DNA of 64,000 nucleotides from JBFAPK01 sp040676675 (GTDB lineage Bacteria; Actinomycetota; Actinomycetes; Mycobacteriales; Micromonosporaceae): the NCBI RefSeq assembly GCF_040676675.1, contig NZ_JBFAPK010000045.1, positions 11,011-75,010 of the forward strand. The letters run 5' to 3'. Below, in pieces: positions 34,971 through 43,414 of this stretch; the first letter of the stretch is position 1, and each line of letters starts with the position of its first letter. The notes under the pieces were generated by a model. That model made no database searches. It saw nothing but the letters and a program-made list of their open reading frames with translations, and was not told the origin of the DNA. A program made the translations under genes and the position numbers.

Positions 34971-36869
34971 TCACCCGACGTCGATGACATCGCTGGTGGT
35001 GTCGACCCAGACGTTGCCGCCGTGGCCGGTGACGGTTGGCGAGTTGGTGATGGCGGCGGGCGCGGTCGCGGTGACGTCCACGGTGACCGTGATGGGCGGG
35101 TAGGACGCGTGCGCCGGGAGCACGTCCGCGCGGGTGCAGGTCCTGGTCGCGGTTCCGGTGCACGTCCACCCGGCACCGGACGCCGAGGTCGCGACGAGGC
35201 CGGTCGGGAGCTGGTCGGTGACGGTGATGGTGCTTCCGTCGGTCGGGGCGGCGCTGACGTTCCGGACGGTCAGGGTCAGGGTGTTGCCGACCTGACCGGG
35301 AGCGAACGCGTCGGGGCGGTGGCTCGCGGAGATCTCAAGTGGCTGGGGTGTGGGGTGCCACGGGGCGGGCGGTGTCCCCTCGCTCACGAGCGGCAGGTAC
35401 GACACGGGTCGGGTGATTTGCGGAATGGCCTTCCCGGACGACACGTAGCGGTCCGCCGTGACGTTCCCCTTGTCGTCGAGTACGCCGAAGCAGTAGCCGA
35501 GCGCCCGGGCCTGGTCGATGATCGGTCCCAGCGCCGCCAGCACGTTCGCGCCGGCCGTCGTGTCGATCGGACCGTCGTGCAGGGTGAAGATGACGCCGGG
35601 CCGGAGCCGGCCGACGATGTCGTTCACGATGTAGTCCGGGGTGGTCGTGGGCTCGTAGTCGATCGAGCTGATCATGCTGCTCGTGTACACGGTGTAGCCG
35701 AGCGAGGCGAGCGTCCGCGTCACCCCGGTGTTGGCCTCGCCGAACGGCGGTCGCACCCCGCGCAGCGTGAACCGCGAGCCGGCGCGCCGCATGGCCGCGT
35801 CGGCGGCGCGAACCTCGTCCTCGACCAGTCGGGGGTTGGCGTCGAACAGGGCGTCGAGGTGCGGGTGCCAGTAGGTGTGGTTGAGAACGACGTGCCCCTC
35901 GCGTGCCGCGAAGGCGGCAACGGCCGGGTTGTCGTCGATCCGTACGCCGAGGTCGAACATCGTCGCGTGGACCTGCTTGTCGCGGAACAACCGCAGGGTC
36001 TGCGGGCGGTACCCCGACGGTCCGTCGTCGAGTTTGATGGCTACCCGGTTCTGGCACGAGTTGTCGACCTGGTGGTCGCTCGCGGTGCCGACCTGCGAGC
36101 GGGCCGCGGCCGACCGGACCTTGCCTTTCTCCGCCGGCGTCAACAGCCCGGCGGCGACGAACCGGTCGGTGACGGTGTCGACGTGGGCGACGAACGCGCC
36201 GTGGTTGGCGAACGGCTCGCCGGCCCAGATGGCGTCGAGCAGGGTGCAGCCGTCGGCGCGTTCGGGGTTGGACACGCCGGAGCGGATGCCGCCGGACGGG
36301 GGCGAGAAGACGACCTCCTTCGCGGCCGCCCAGCCGTTCGGGCAGGCGTCGGTTCCCACGGGGATCCGGTCGAGGCTCGAACTCGGGGCCACGCTGCCGC
36401 CGCCCGCGACCGAGGCGGAGTTGGTGAGCAGCGCCGCCGCGTTGTTGGTGACCCGTACCGTGATCGTGATCGGCGGGTAGGCGGCTCCGGCGGCGAGCAC
36501 GTCGCCGCGCGTGCAACTCAACGTGGCCGCGCCCGTGCAGGTCCAGCCCGCACCGGACGCCGCCACCGGGCCCGCGCCGAAGCCGGGGTTGTTGACCAGC
36601 GCGGCCAGGCCGGCGGGGAGGGTGTCGGTCACGGTGACCGTGGACCCGTCGGTGGGGCCGCCGCCACGGTTGGCGACGGTCAGCGTGAGCTTTCCCCCGT
36701 ACACGGTCGTGTTCGGGGCGTCGACCCGCAGGAACGTGTCGGGACCGTGCGTCGCGGACACGGTCAACTCCGCCCCCACCGTGGCGGACGACGCCGGGGA
36801 TGCCGGCACGACCACGGCCAACGCCATCCCCCAAACCACGACCAACGCTTTCCGATGCGAATGGAGCAT
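34971..36869 (-). CDS. Secreted NodB-type polysaccharide deacetylase with two DUF11-like repeats
   Basis: A 632-aa exported protein. After the signal peptide come a DUF11-like beta repeat (TVTVTDTLPAGLAAL), a NodB carbohydrate-esterase-4 domain, and a second DUF11-like repeat (ITVTDQLPTGL) at the C-terminus. The CE4 motifs are all present: KLDDGPS (metal Asp), HTYWH (metal His pair), RPPFGEAN and TLHDGP. It should remove N-acetyl groups from chitin- or peptidoglycan-like glycans, feeding the exo-glucosaminidase next to it. The DUF11 repeats are probably wall or matrix attachment domains. It starts 91 nt after the ROK kinase stop, and the GH2 gene follows by 19 nt. Confidence 0.9.
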   Translation of the reverse strand: MLHSHRKALVVVWGMALAVVVPASPASSATVGAELTVSATHGPDTFLRVDAPNTTVYGGKLTLTVANRGGGPTDGSTVTVTDTLPAGLAALVNNPGFGAGPVAASGAGWTCTGAATLSCTRGDVLAAGAAYPPITITVRVTNNAAALLTNSASVAGGGSVAPSSSLDRIPVGTDACPNGWAAAKEVVFSPPSGGIRSGVSNPERADGCTLLDAIWAGEPFANHGAFVAHVDTVTDRFVAAGLLTPAEKGKVRSAAARSQVGTASDHQVDNSCQNRVAIKLDDGPSGYRPQTLRLFRDKQVHATMFDLGVRIDDNPAVAAFAAREGHVVLNHTYWHPHLDALFDANPRLVEDEVRAADAAMRRAGSRFTLRGVRPPFGEANTGVTRTLASLGYTVYTSSMISSIDYEPTTTPDYIVNDIVGRLRPGVIFTLHDGPIDTTAGANVLAALGPIIDQARALGYCFGVLDDKGNVTADRYVSSGKAIPQITRPVSYLPLVSEGTPPAPWHPTPQPLEISASHRPDAFAPGQVGNTLTLTVRNVSAAPTDGSTITVTDQLPTGLVATSASGAGWTCTGTATRTCTRADVLPAHASYPPITVTVDVTATAPAAITNSPTVTGHGGNVWVDTTSDVIDVG

Positions 36870-36960
36870 GTTCCTCCTTCACGGGGCTGATTTGATGTGG
36901 TTGTTTCGGGCAGTGCGCCCCAACGGATTCCTGCGGTCTGGCGGCCCTCCGTTGCGGATC

Positions 36961-37902
36961 TCAGCTCGTCGGGCGCGAACGAGGCTGGCCCGAGGGTCCA
37001 GGCCAGGGTTGGACGTACCGGCGTGACGCCGCCGCCTCGGCAGCCAGGGCGAGCGCCCCCAGCAGCGGCGCGTCGTCGATGAACCGTGCCGGTACCAGTT
37101 GTGGCGGGAAGGGGACCGCCCGGGAGAGCAGGGCGGCGATCCGGGGCAGGATGCGGTCCGCGGCGCCCATCATCCCGCCGCCGACGGCCACCCGCTCCGG
37201 ATCGAGGGTGATGCACAGGTTGGCCACGGCCTGGGCCAGCCGCCGTAACGCCCCGTCGATGAGCGCGTCCACCCGGGGGTCGCCGGCCATGGTGAACAGT
37301 TCGGCGGCGGCCACCGGCCGGCCCACCAGGGCCGAGCCCCGGCTGGCCAGGGCGCTGCCGGAGACCAGCTCCTCCAGGGGTGCGTGGCCGTCGGCATAGC
37401 AGTCGTCGGTGGCCGGGTCGAGCAGGTAGCCGATCTCGCCGGCGGCGCCGTGCGCGCCGCCGACGACGCGACCGCCGACCACCAGTGCGGCCGCGAGGCC
37501 GGTGCCGAGATTGACGTACGCGCCGACGTCGACGCCGCGCAGCGCACCCCACCGCAGCTCGGCCGCGGCGGCGGCGTTGACGTCGTTGTCGATCATGACC
37601 GGGGTGTCCCCGTACTCGTCCCGTAGCATCCGCGGCAGCTCGATGCCCTCCCAACCGGGCACGTTGGGGGCGAGCCGGATCCGGTCGCCGCGCACCACGC
37701 CGATCGTGGAGACGCCGACGGCGACCGGCGCGGCGACCAGGCCGCGGGCGGCCTCCAGCGACCGCCGGACCACCTCGTCGGCGCCCCCGGTCGTCGGCAT
37801 CCTCAGCGGGGTCGAGGAGACCATGGGTGACCCGGCGTCGGCGGTGGCCAGCGCGACCTTCGTACCGCCGAAGTCGATGCCGAGCACCTGGGCCGCGCTC
37901 AC
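36961..37902 (-). CDS. ROK-family sugar kinase
   Basis: A 313-aa ROK kinase: phosphate-binding LGIDFGGTKVALA at the start, substrate loop ending in the catalytic Asp (IDNDVNAAAAAE), and GLGTGLAAAL-type adenosine loop (NLGTGLAAALVV). The zinc motif usual in ROK kinases (GH then CxCG..GC) is lost: the region reads AAGEIGYLLDPATDDCYADG. GTG start overlaps the permease stop by 4 nt. In this operon it most likely phosphorylates the imported amino sugar (glucosamine, N-acetylglucosamine) or glucose; the specificity is inference from context. The open frame runs back through the permease gene but is not coding there. Confidence 0.9.
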   Translation of the reverse strand: MSAAQVLGIDFGGTKVALATADAGSPMVSSTPLRMPTTGGADEVVRRSLEAARGLVAAPVAVGVSTIGVVRGDRIRLAPNVPGWEGIELPRMLRDEYGDTPVMIDNDVNAAAAAELRWGALRGVDVGAYVNLGTGLAAALVVGGRVVGGAHGAAGEIGYLLDPATDDCYADGHAPLEELVSGSALASRGSALVGRPVAAAELFTMAGDPRVDALIDGALRRLAQAVANLCITLDPERVAVGGGMMGAADRILPRIAALLSRAVPFPPQLVPARFIDDAPLLGALALAAEAAASRRYVQPWPGPSGQPRSRPTS

Positions 37903-39083
37903 TGTCGGCTGCCCCGGCGGGACATCGAGTCGATGGCCACGGCGACCGCGAGGACGATGGCCGTGACCATGAGACGGATCGACGAGTCCACGTTGAGCAG
38001 CAGCATCCCGTTCGTGATCGATTGGATCACGAGGATGCCGAGCAGGGCCGCGTACGCGCGGCCCCGGCCGCCGAACAGCGACACCCCGCCGATGACCGCG
38101 GCGGCGATCGCCATCATCAGGGTGTCGCTGCCGCCCGAACTCTGGTTGACGGCGGCCAGCCTGCTGGCGGCGAGCAGACCGCCGAACGCGGCCAACGTCG
38201 ACGCCAGGACGAACGCGATGATCCGCAACCGGGTGACGGGGATGCCCGCCCGCCGGGCCGCCTCCGCGTTGCCACCTATCGCGTAGAGCCACTGCCCGAA
38301 CACCGTGTGCCGCAGCACCAGGTCGACGGAGACGACCAGGGCCCCGAAGATGACCAACAGCAGCGGTACGCCGCGGTCGGTGTTCAGTACGAGCACGGCG
38401 GCGCAGAGCAGCCCGGCGAGCCCGGCGATGCGCAGGACCGGGCGGCTCAGCGGCGGCAGCGGCAGGCCGGCGCCCCGGCGCAACCGCCGGTTGAGCACGG
38501 CGCTGGTCCCCGCGACGCCGACGATGAGCACGACCAGCAGCCAGCTCGCCCACGGCGGCAGCCAGGTGTCGCTGAGGCGGGCGATCGAGCCGTCGAACGG
38601 GAGGTTGATCGTGCCGCCCCGGCCCAGTACGTACAGCAGCAGGCCCTGCCAGCCGATCAGGCCAGCGAGCGTCACGACGAACGACGGCATGCGCAGCTGC
38701 GTGAACATCAGGCCGTGCACCAGGCCGATCGCCGCGCCCAGGGCGAGCGCGATGGCGACGGCGAGCAGCGCGGAGTGGCCCTGCCGGACGTGCACGATGG
38801 CGAGCACCGCCGCGCACAGCCCGCTCACCGATCCGGCGGACAGGTCGATCTCGCCGAGCAGGAGCACCAGGATGATGCCCAGGGAGAGCATGCCGGTCGC
38901 GGCGAGTTGCAGGGCCAGGTTGGTGAGGTTCTCGGCGGAGAGGAAGTGGCCGTTGAGCGAGCCGAACACGATCGCGATGGCGACCAGTCCGCCCACGACC
39001 GGCCAGACGCCGGCGTCGCCGCGCCTCGTGGGTCGGGACGCCGAGCGACCCGGCCAGCGGATCTCCTTCGCTACTGTGGCCAT
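37899..39083 (-). CDS. CUT2-type sugar ABC transporter permease (XylH/RbsC-like)
   Basis: A 394-aa membrane protein with about ten helices and the family signatures LLGEIDLSAGSVSGL and GGVSLFGGRGRAYAALLG. It forms the channel of a ribose/xylose-type importer. The start at 39083 overlaps the ATPase gene by 13 nt; the stop overlaps the ROK kinase start by 4 nt, so all are coupled. At 394 aa it matches the longer XylH-type permeases rather than the ~320-aa RbsC type. Confidence 0.93.
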   Translation of the reverse strand: MATVAKEIRWPGRSASRPTRRGDAGVWPVVGGLVAIAIVFGSLNGHFLSAENLTNLALQLAATGMLSLGIILVLLLGEIDLSAGSVSGLCAAVLAIVHVRQGHSALLAVAIALALGAAIGLVHGLMFTQLRMPSFVVTLAGLIGWQGLLLYVLGRGGTINLPFDGSIARLSDTWLPPWASWLLVVLIVGVAGTSAVLNRRLRRGAGLPLPPLSRPVLRIAGLAGLLCAAVLVLNTDRGVPLLLVIFGALVVSVDLVLRHTVFGQWLYAIGGNAEAARRAGIPVTRLRIIAFVLASTLAAFGGLLAASRLAAVNQSSGGSDTLMMAIAAAVIGGVSLFGGRGRAYAALLGILVIQSITNGMLLLNVDSSIRLMVTAIVLAVAVAIDSMSRRGSRQ

Positions 39084-39799
39084 GCTGCGGCTCCGGTGAT
39101 TGCGGCCACGATCGCCTCCGGGCTGGTTTCGGCGGTACGGAACTCGCCGGCGTTGCGGCCCAACCGCAGCACGACCGTGCGGTCGCTCACGGCGCGGACG
39201 TCGGCGAGGTTGTGCGAGATGACGAGTACGGCCAGACCGCGGTCGCGCAGGCGCCGGATCAGGTCCAGCACCTGCGCGGTCTGCTCGACGCCGAGCGCGG
39301 CCGTGGGCTCGTCGAGGATGACCAGCCGCGGCTCGCCCACCAGCGCTCGGGCGATGGCGACGGACTGGCGCTGGCCGCCGGAGAGCATCGCGACCGGCAC
39401 CTGGATGTCCTGGATCCGGACGTCCAACGAGGACAGCAGCGCCCGCGCGGCGCGTTCCATTTCGATCTTGCGGAGCACCGCCCAGCGGTGGCGCTCCGAG
39501 CCGAGGAACAGGTTGCCGACGACGTCGAGGTTCTCGGAGAGCGCGAGGTCCTGGTAGACGGTGGAGATGCCGAGGCTCCTGGCCTGATGGGGGTTGTTGA
39601 TCTGTACGGGGACTCCGTCGTACTCGATCCGTCCCTCGTCCGCGGTCACCGCGCCGGAGATCACCTTCACCAGGGTGGACTTGCCGGCGCCGTTGTCGCC
39701 GACCAGCGCGACGACCTCGCCCGCGTCCAGGTGCAGGTCGACCGCGTCGAGTGCGCGTACCGCACCGAATCGCTTGGACACTCCTCGCGCCGCGAACAT
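39071..39799 (-). CDS. CUT2-type sugar ABC transporter ATP-binding protein
   Basis: A 242-aa single ATPase domain: Walker A GDNGAGKST, Q-loop VYQDLAL, signature LSGGQRQSVAIARAL, Walker B LVILDEPTAALG and switch His ISHNL. Most CUT2 ATPases have two fused domains (about 500 aa); this one is the half-size type, which would act as a homodimer. It starts directly at the stop of the binding-protein gene and overlaps the permease by 13 nt. Confidence 0.93.
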   Translation of the reverse strand: MFAARGVSKRFGAVRALDAVDLHLDAGEVVALVGDNGAGKSTLVKVISGAVTADEGRIEYDGVPVQINNPHQARSLGISTVYQDLALSENLDVVGNLFLGSERHRWAVLRKIEMERAARALLSSLDVRIQDIQVPVAMLSGGQRQSVAIARALVGEPRLVILDEPTAALGVEQTAQVLDLIRRLRDRGLAVLVISHNLADVRAVSDRTVVLRLGRNAGEFRTAETSPEAIVAAITGAAAWPQ

Positions 39800-40879
39800 C
39801 TACTGGATTCCCGCCTTGCCGCAGGCGGCGGCCACGGCACCGGTACAGATCTGGCCGGGCTGGTAGAAGCCGTCCTTTACGATGGTGTCCTTGACCTTGT
39901 CGGCGGTGACCGCGATCGGATCGAGCAGGAACGCCGGGATCTCGGCCCCACCGTTGTCGACCTTGGTGGTCGCCGGGGGTTGCTCGCCCTTGGTCAGCGC
40001 CACCGCCAGCTCGGCGGACTTCTCGGCCTCGCTGCGGATGTCCAGGTAGACGGTCATGTACTGCTCGCCGGTCAGGATCCGCTGGACGGCGGCCAGCTCG
40101 GCGTCCTGTCCGGTAATCGGCGGCAGGGTGGTGTAGCCGGCCCGCTTCATGGCGGCGATCGCACCGCCCGCCATGCCGTCGTTGGCCGAGAGCACGCCGA
40201 CGATGTTGTCCCGGCCGAGCGCCGTGATGGCCTGCTCCATCTGCTGCTGGGCCTTGTCGGGGCTCCAGTCCGGGGTGTCGAACTCGCGCCCGATCTGGAC
40301 CTTGCCGTCGAGGACCTTGTGGGCACCGGACTTGTAGTCCGCGGAGCTGGGGTCCGTCGGCGCTCCGTTGATCATGACGATCTTGCCCTTGTCGGCCGTC
40401 CCCCTGGCGTTGAGGGCGTCCAGCAACGCCTGGCCCTGCACCTCTCCGACGCGGACGTTGTTGAAGGACACGTAGTACTCGTAGGAGATGCCCGAGATCA
40501 GCCGGTCGTACGCGATGACCGGCACCCTCTTCTGCCTGGCCTGGTTGACCAGGGAGGCGGCCGCGCTCGCGTCCACGGCGTCGAGCACCAGGACGTCGGC
40601 GCCCTGCGCCAGGGCCGCCTCGACCTGCTGCTGCTGTTTGGCGGCGTCCTGGTCGGCGTTGTTGTAGAGCAGCTTGCAGTTCGCGCAGAGCGCCTTGACC
40701 TTGGCCTCGAACAACGGCCGGTCGAACGCCTCGTAGCGCGTGGTCTTGGACTCGGGCAGGAACAGCGCGATCGTCGGCGCATCCCCCGCGGGCCCGCCGG
40801 AGCCGGAGCCCGACCCGCCGCCGCAGCCTGCGGCCAGCAACACGGCCGCCAGTGGGAGAAGGAACCACTTAGGTCTCAT
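39800..40879 (-). CDS. Sugar-binding lipoprotein of the CUT2 ABC transporter (XylF-like)
   Basis: A 359-aa periplasmic-binding-protein-like lipoprotein. The signal peptide ends in a lipobox (LLAAGC), so it is lipid-anchored outside the membrane. The fold is Peripla_BP type I: PTIALFLPESKTTRYEAF, ADVLVLDAVDASAAA, GVLSANDGMAGGAIAAM. It delivers a sugar to the XylH-like permease. It is the first gene of the operon; a divergent ROK repressor lies 117 nt away. The company of a chitosan-type glucosaminidase and a deacetylase suggests an amino sugar or short oligomer as the cargo. Confidence 0.93.
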   Translation of the reverse strand: MRPKWFLLPLAAVLLAAGCGGGSGSGSGGPAGDAPTIALFLPESKTTRYEAFDRPLFEAKVKALCANCKLLYNNADQDAAKQQQQVEAALAQGADVLVLDAVDASAAASLVNQARQKRVPVIAYDRLISGISYEYYVSFNNVRVGEVQGQALLDALNARGTADKGKIVMINGAPTDPSSADYKSGAHKVLDGKVQIGREFDTPDWSPDKAQQQMEQAITALGRDNIVGVLSANDGMAGGAIAAMKRAGYTTLPPITGQDAELAAVQRILTGEQYMTVYLDIRSEAEKSAELAVALTKGEQPPATTKVDNGGAEIPAFLLDPIAVTADKVKDTIVKDGFYQPGQICTGAVAAACGKAGIQ

Positions 40880-40927
40880 GGGATACCTCTCGTCGGTGGT
40901 CCAGGGCAGCAGAATGCACCCTCACAA

Positions 40928-40959
40928 TGCCGTTTGGCAATGTCTCTAACGAAATTTGT
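40928..40959. promoter_or_regulatory. Candidate ROK-repressor operator region
   Basis: Two dyad elements lie between the divergent binding-protein and ROK-repressor genes: TGCCGTTTGGCA (40928-40939) and the near-palindrome ACGAAATTTGT (40949-40959). A further ACGAA occurs at 40971. AT-rich dyads at this position are usual for NagC/Mlc-type repressors. Confidence 0.4.
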
Positions 40960-40996
40960 ATTGGACCTTTACGAAGTCGTGTGAGAGCGTGGGCGG

Positions 40997-42199
40997 GTGC
41001 CGACTCACCAGACCGCGAGCACGACGAGCGTGTTGCGGGTCATGAACGAGCGGGCGGTCTTCGGGGAGATCTTCCGGCTGGGTCCGGTGTCGCGGCCCGA
41101 GCTCGCCCAGGCCACCGGTCTGTCCAAGCCGACGATCTCGGTCGCGCTCGCCAACCTCGGCCGCGCAGGTCTGGTGCGGGAGGTCGGCCTGCGCGCGGGG
41201 GTCGCGGGCCGTTCCGCGCTGCTGTACGAGGTCCGTCCGGAGGCGGGTTGGGTGCTCGCCGTCGACATCGGACAGGCCTTCGTCCGGCTGGCCCTGGCCA
41301 ACCTGGTGGGTACGGTCGTCACGCGGGTCGACGACCCGTCGGGCAGCCGGAACCCGACGGAGCTGCTCGCCCAGTTGACCGGGCTGGCCGACCGGCTGAC
41401 CGCGCAGGCCGGGATCGGCCGCGCCGACGTCACCCTCGCGGTCCTCGGTACCCCCGGCATCCACGACAAGAAGACCGGCGCGCTCCACCTCGCGCCGAAC
41501 CTGCCCGGGTGGGACCGGCCCGGCGCCGTCGACCGGTTCTCGGCGGTTTCCGCGTCGCCGTACCTGGTGGAGAACGACATCGACCTGGCCGCGGTCGGCG
41601 AGGCGACCTACGGTCTGGGCCGGGGGGTCGCGCACTTCGCCTACGTGTCGATCGGCACCGGCATCGGCATGGGCATCATGATCGACGGCAAGCTCTACCG
41701 CGGCTCGCGGGGCGGCGCCGGCGAGATCTCCTACCTGCCGATCGGTGAGGGCGATCCGGTGCTGGACGACCCGGCCGCCATCCGCCGCGGCATGTTCGAG
41801 TCGGTGGCCTCGGCCGACGGCATCGTCGCGGCGGCCCAGCGGCTGGGCTGGGCGCAGGCGACCAGCGCCAAGGAGGTCTTCGACGCGGCGCGGGCCGGCG
41901 ATCCGATCGCCCGGCGCGCGGTGGAGGTGGAGGTCAACCACGTCGCGCACGGCCTGGCCGCGGTGGCCGCGGTGCTCGACCCGGAACTCGTCGTACTCGG
42001 CGGCGGTGTCGGGGTGCAGGGCGGCGACCTGCTGATCGGTCCGGTCCAGCACCGCCTGCGGCACCTCGTGGCGCTGCAGCCCCCGCGGATCGAGGTCTCC
42101 ACGCTCGGCGCCGACGCCGTGCTCATGGGCGCGGTGGCCGTCGGCGTCACCGCCGCCCGCGATCTCGTGCTGGACCGTACCGTGGCCGCGAACGGCTAG
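40997..42199 (+). CDS. ROK-family transcriptional repressor (NagC/XylR type)
   Basis: A 400-aa protein with an N-terminal MarR-like winged helix (about 20-80: VSRPELAQATGLSKPTISVAL, in motifs ELAQATGLSK and TISVAL) fused to a ROK sugar-binding domain (VLAVDIGQAFVRLA, VENDIDLAAVGE, IGTGIGMGIM). Like the kinase, it lacks the Cys zinc motif (GGAGEISYLPIG). It should repress the divergent transporter-hydrolase operon until its sugar or sugar phosphate binds. GTG start. Downstream, 141 nt away, is a LacI gene that belongs to a different locus. Confidence 0.92.
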   Translation: MPTHQTASTTSVLRVMNERAVFGEIFRLGPVSRPELAQATGLSKPTISVALANLGRAGLVREVGLRAGVAGRSALLYEVRPEAGWVLAVDIGQAFVRLALANLVGTVVTRVDDPSGSRNPTELLAQLTGLADRLTAQAGIGRADVTLAVLGTPGIHDKKTGALHLAPNLPGWDRPGAVDRFSAVSASPYLVENDIDLAAVGEATYGLGRGVAHFAYVSIGTGIGMGIMIDGKLYRGSRGGAGEISYLPIGEGDPVLDDPAAIRRGMFESVASADGIVAAAQRLGWAQATSAKEVFDAARAGDPIARRAVEVEVNHVAHGLAAVAAVLDPELVVLGGGVGVQGGDLLIGPVQHRLRHLVALQPPRIEVSTLGADAVLMGAVAVGVTAARDLVLDRTVAANG

Positions 42200-42318
42200 G
42201 CCGCGTCCTGGTAGATCGTCGATCCGCGCGGGCGGTGGATGCCAGCCGTCGCCGCCCAGGGGCTGGGTTCGGGACGGATATGCTCGTCGACGAGGCAGCA
42301 CGTCCCCGCGTCGGGGCA

Positions 42319-42330
42319 GGAATCGATCCG
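42319..42330. promoter_or_regulatory. Candidate LacI operator upstream of lacI-type gene
   Basis: GGAATCGATCCG lies 10 nt before the LacI start codon and matches 10 of 12 positions of the palindrome CGAATCGATTCG found in front of the transporter and glycosidase genes. This suggests autoregulation. Confidence 0.45.
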
Positions 42331-42340
42331 AGGGCGGTGT

Positions 42341-43354
42341 ATGAACATCGGCGAGATCGCCCGCCGGGCGGGGGTGTCCCGCAGCACCGTGTCCTACGTG
42401 CTGAGCGGGAAACGGACCGTGTCGGAGGCGACCCGGCAGCGGATCCAGGCGGTCATCGACGAGCTGGACTACCGACCCAACGCCAGCGCCCGCGCGCTCA
42501 AGGAGGGACGCACCCGCACCCTCGGACTGGTGATCCCCCCGGCGAGCCAGCGATTGACCGACATGCAGCTGGGCTTCGTCGCCAGCGTCGTCGAGGCCGC
42601 CGCCCGCCACGACCTCGACGTGCTGCTGTCCCCGTCCGGCGGCGACCATGACCGGTCGTTCGAGCGGATAGTCACCGGGCGTCGGGTGGACGGTGTGATT
42701 CTGATGGAGATCCGGTTGGCGGACGACCGGGTGCTCCGGCTGACCAAGGCCGGCCTGCCGTTCGTCACGATCGGGCGGACCGCCGAGCCGCACGGCATGA
42801 GCTGGGTCGACATCGACTACGCCGGGCTGATCGCCCGGTGCGTGCACCACCTGGCCGATCTGGGGCACCGGCACGTGGCACTCGTGAACCGTTCCGCCGA
42901 GTTGGTGGCCGCGGGCTATGGCCCCAGCCATCGAGCGCTGGCTGGTTTCCGGGCGGCGGCGGAGGAGCGGGGCCTGACCGGTGTGGAGGTCTGCTGCGGT
43001 GACGACACGGCCGCCGGCGAGGCATGCGTGGAACAACTGCTCGCGACGCATCCGGACGTCACCGCGGTGGCCACCATCAACGAGGCCGCGCTACCTGGAA
43101 TGCAGCGTGCCCTGACCGGCGCCGGGCTGTCCGTGCCGGGCGACTTCTCCGTCACCGGCGTCGCCGCCCGGCACTGGGCCGAGGATTTCCGCCCGCCGTT
43201 GACCGCCGCGGATGTTCCGATGGTCGAGATGGGCGCCGAGGCGGTGTCACTGCTGCTGGAGATCATCGCCACGCCCGGGGCCGTCCCCCGCCACCGGCTG
43301 TACAGCCCGCCCATCTCGTTGCGGTCCAGCACCGGTCCAGCCTGGTCCCGCTGA
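42341..43354 (+). CDS. LacI-family transcriptional regulator
   Basis: A 337-aa LacI/GalR regulator: N-terminal HTH NIGEIARRAGVSRSTVSYVL and hinge YRPNASARALKEGRT, then a type I periplasmic-binding fold (LGLVIPPAS, VDGVILMEIR, HHLADLGHRHVALVN, PDVTAVATINEAALPG). The ATG at 42341 starts exactly at the HTH. It is convergent with the last gene of the CUT1 transporter operon and probably represses that operon; palindromes of LacI type with central CG lie before its own gene, before the binding-protein gene and before the next glycosidase. Confidence 0.93.
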   Translation: MNIGEIARRAGVSRSTVSYVLSGKRTVSEATRQRIQAVIDELDYRPNASARALKEGRTRTLGLVIPPASQRLTDMQLGFVASVVEAAARHDLDVLLSPSGGDHDRSFERIVTGRRVDGVILMEIRLADDRVLRLTKAGLPFVTIGRTAEPHGMSWVDIDYAGLIARCVHHLADLGHRHVALVNRSAELVAAGYGPSHRALAGFRAAAEERGLTGVEVCCGDDTAAGEACVEQLLATHPDVTAVATINEAALPGMQRALTGAGLSVPGDFSVTGVAARHWAEDFRPPLTAADVPMVEMGAEAVSLLLEIIATPGAVPRHRLYSPPISLRSSTGPAWSR

Positions 43355-43414
43355 CCCGGCGAGGGCGGGGAACTGCCTCGGTGGCCCGGACCGGACCCCG
43401 CTCGGTCGACGCGA

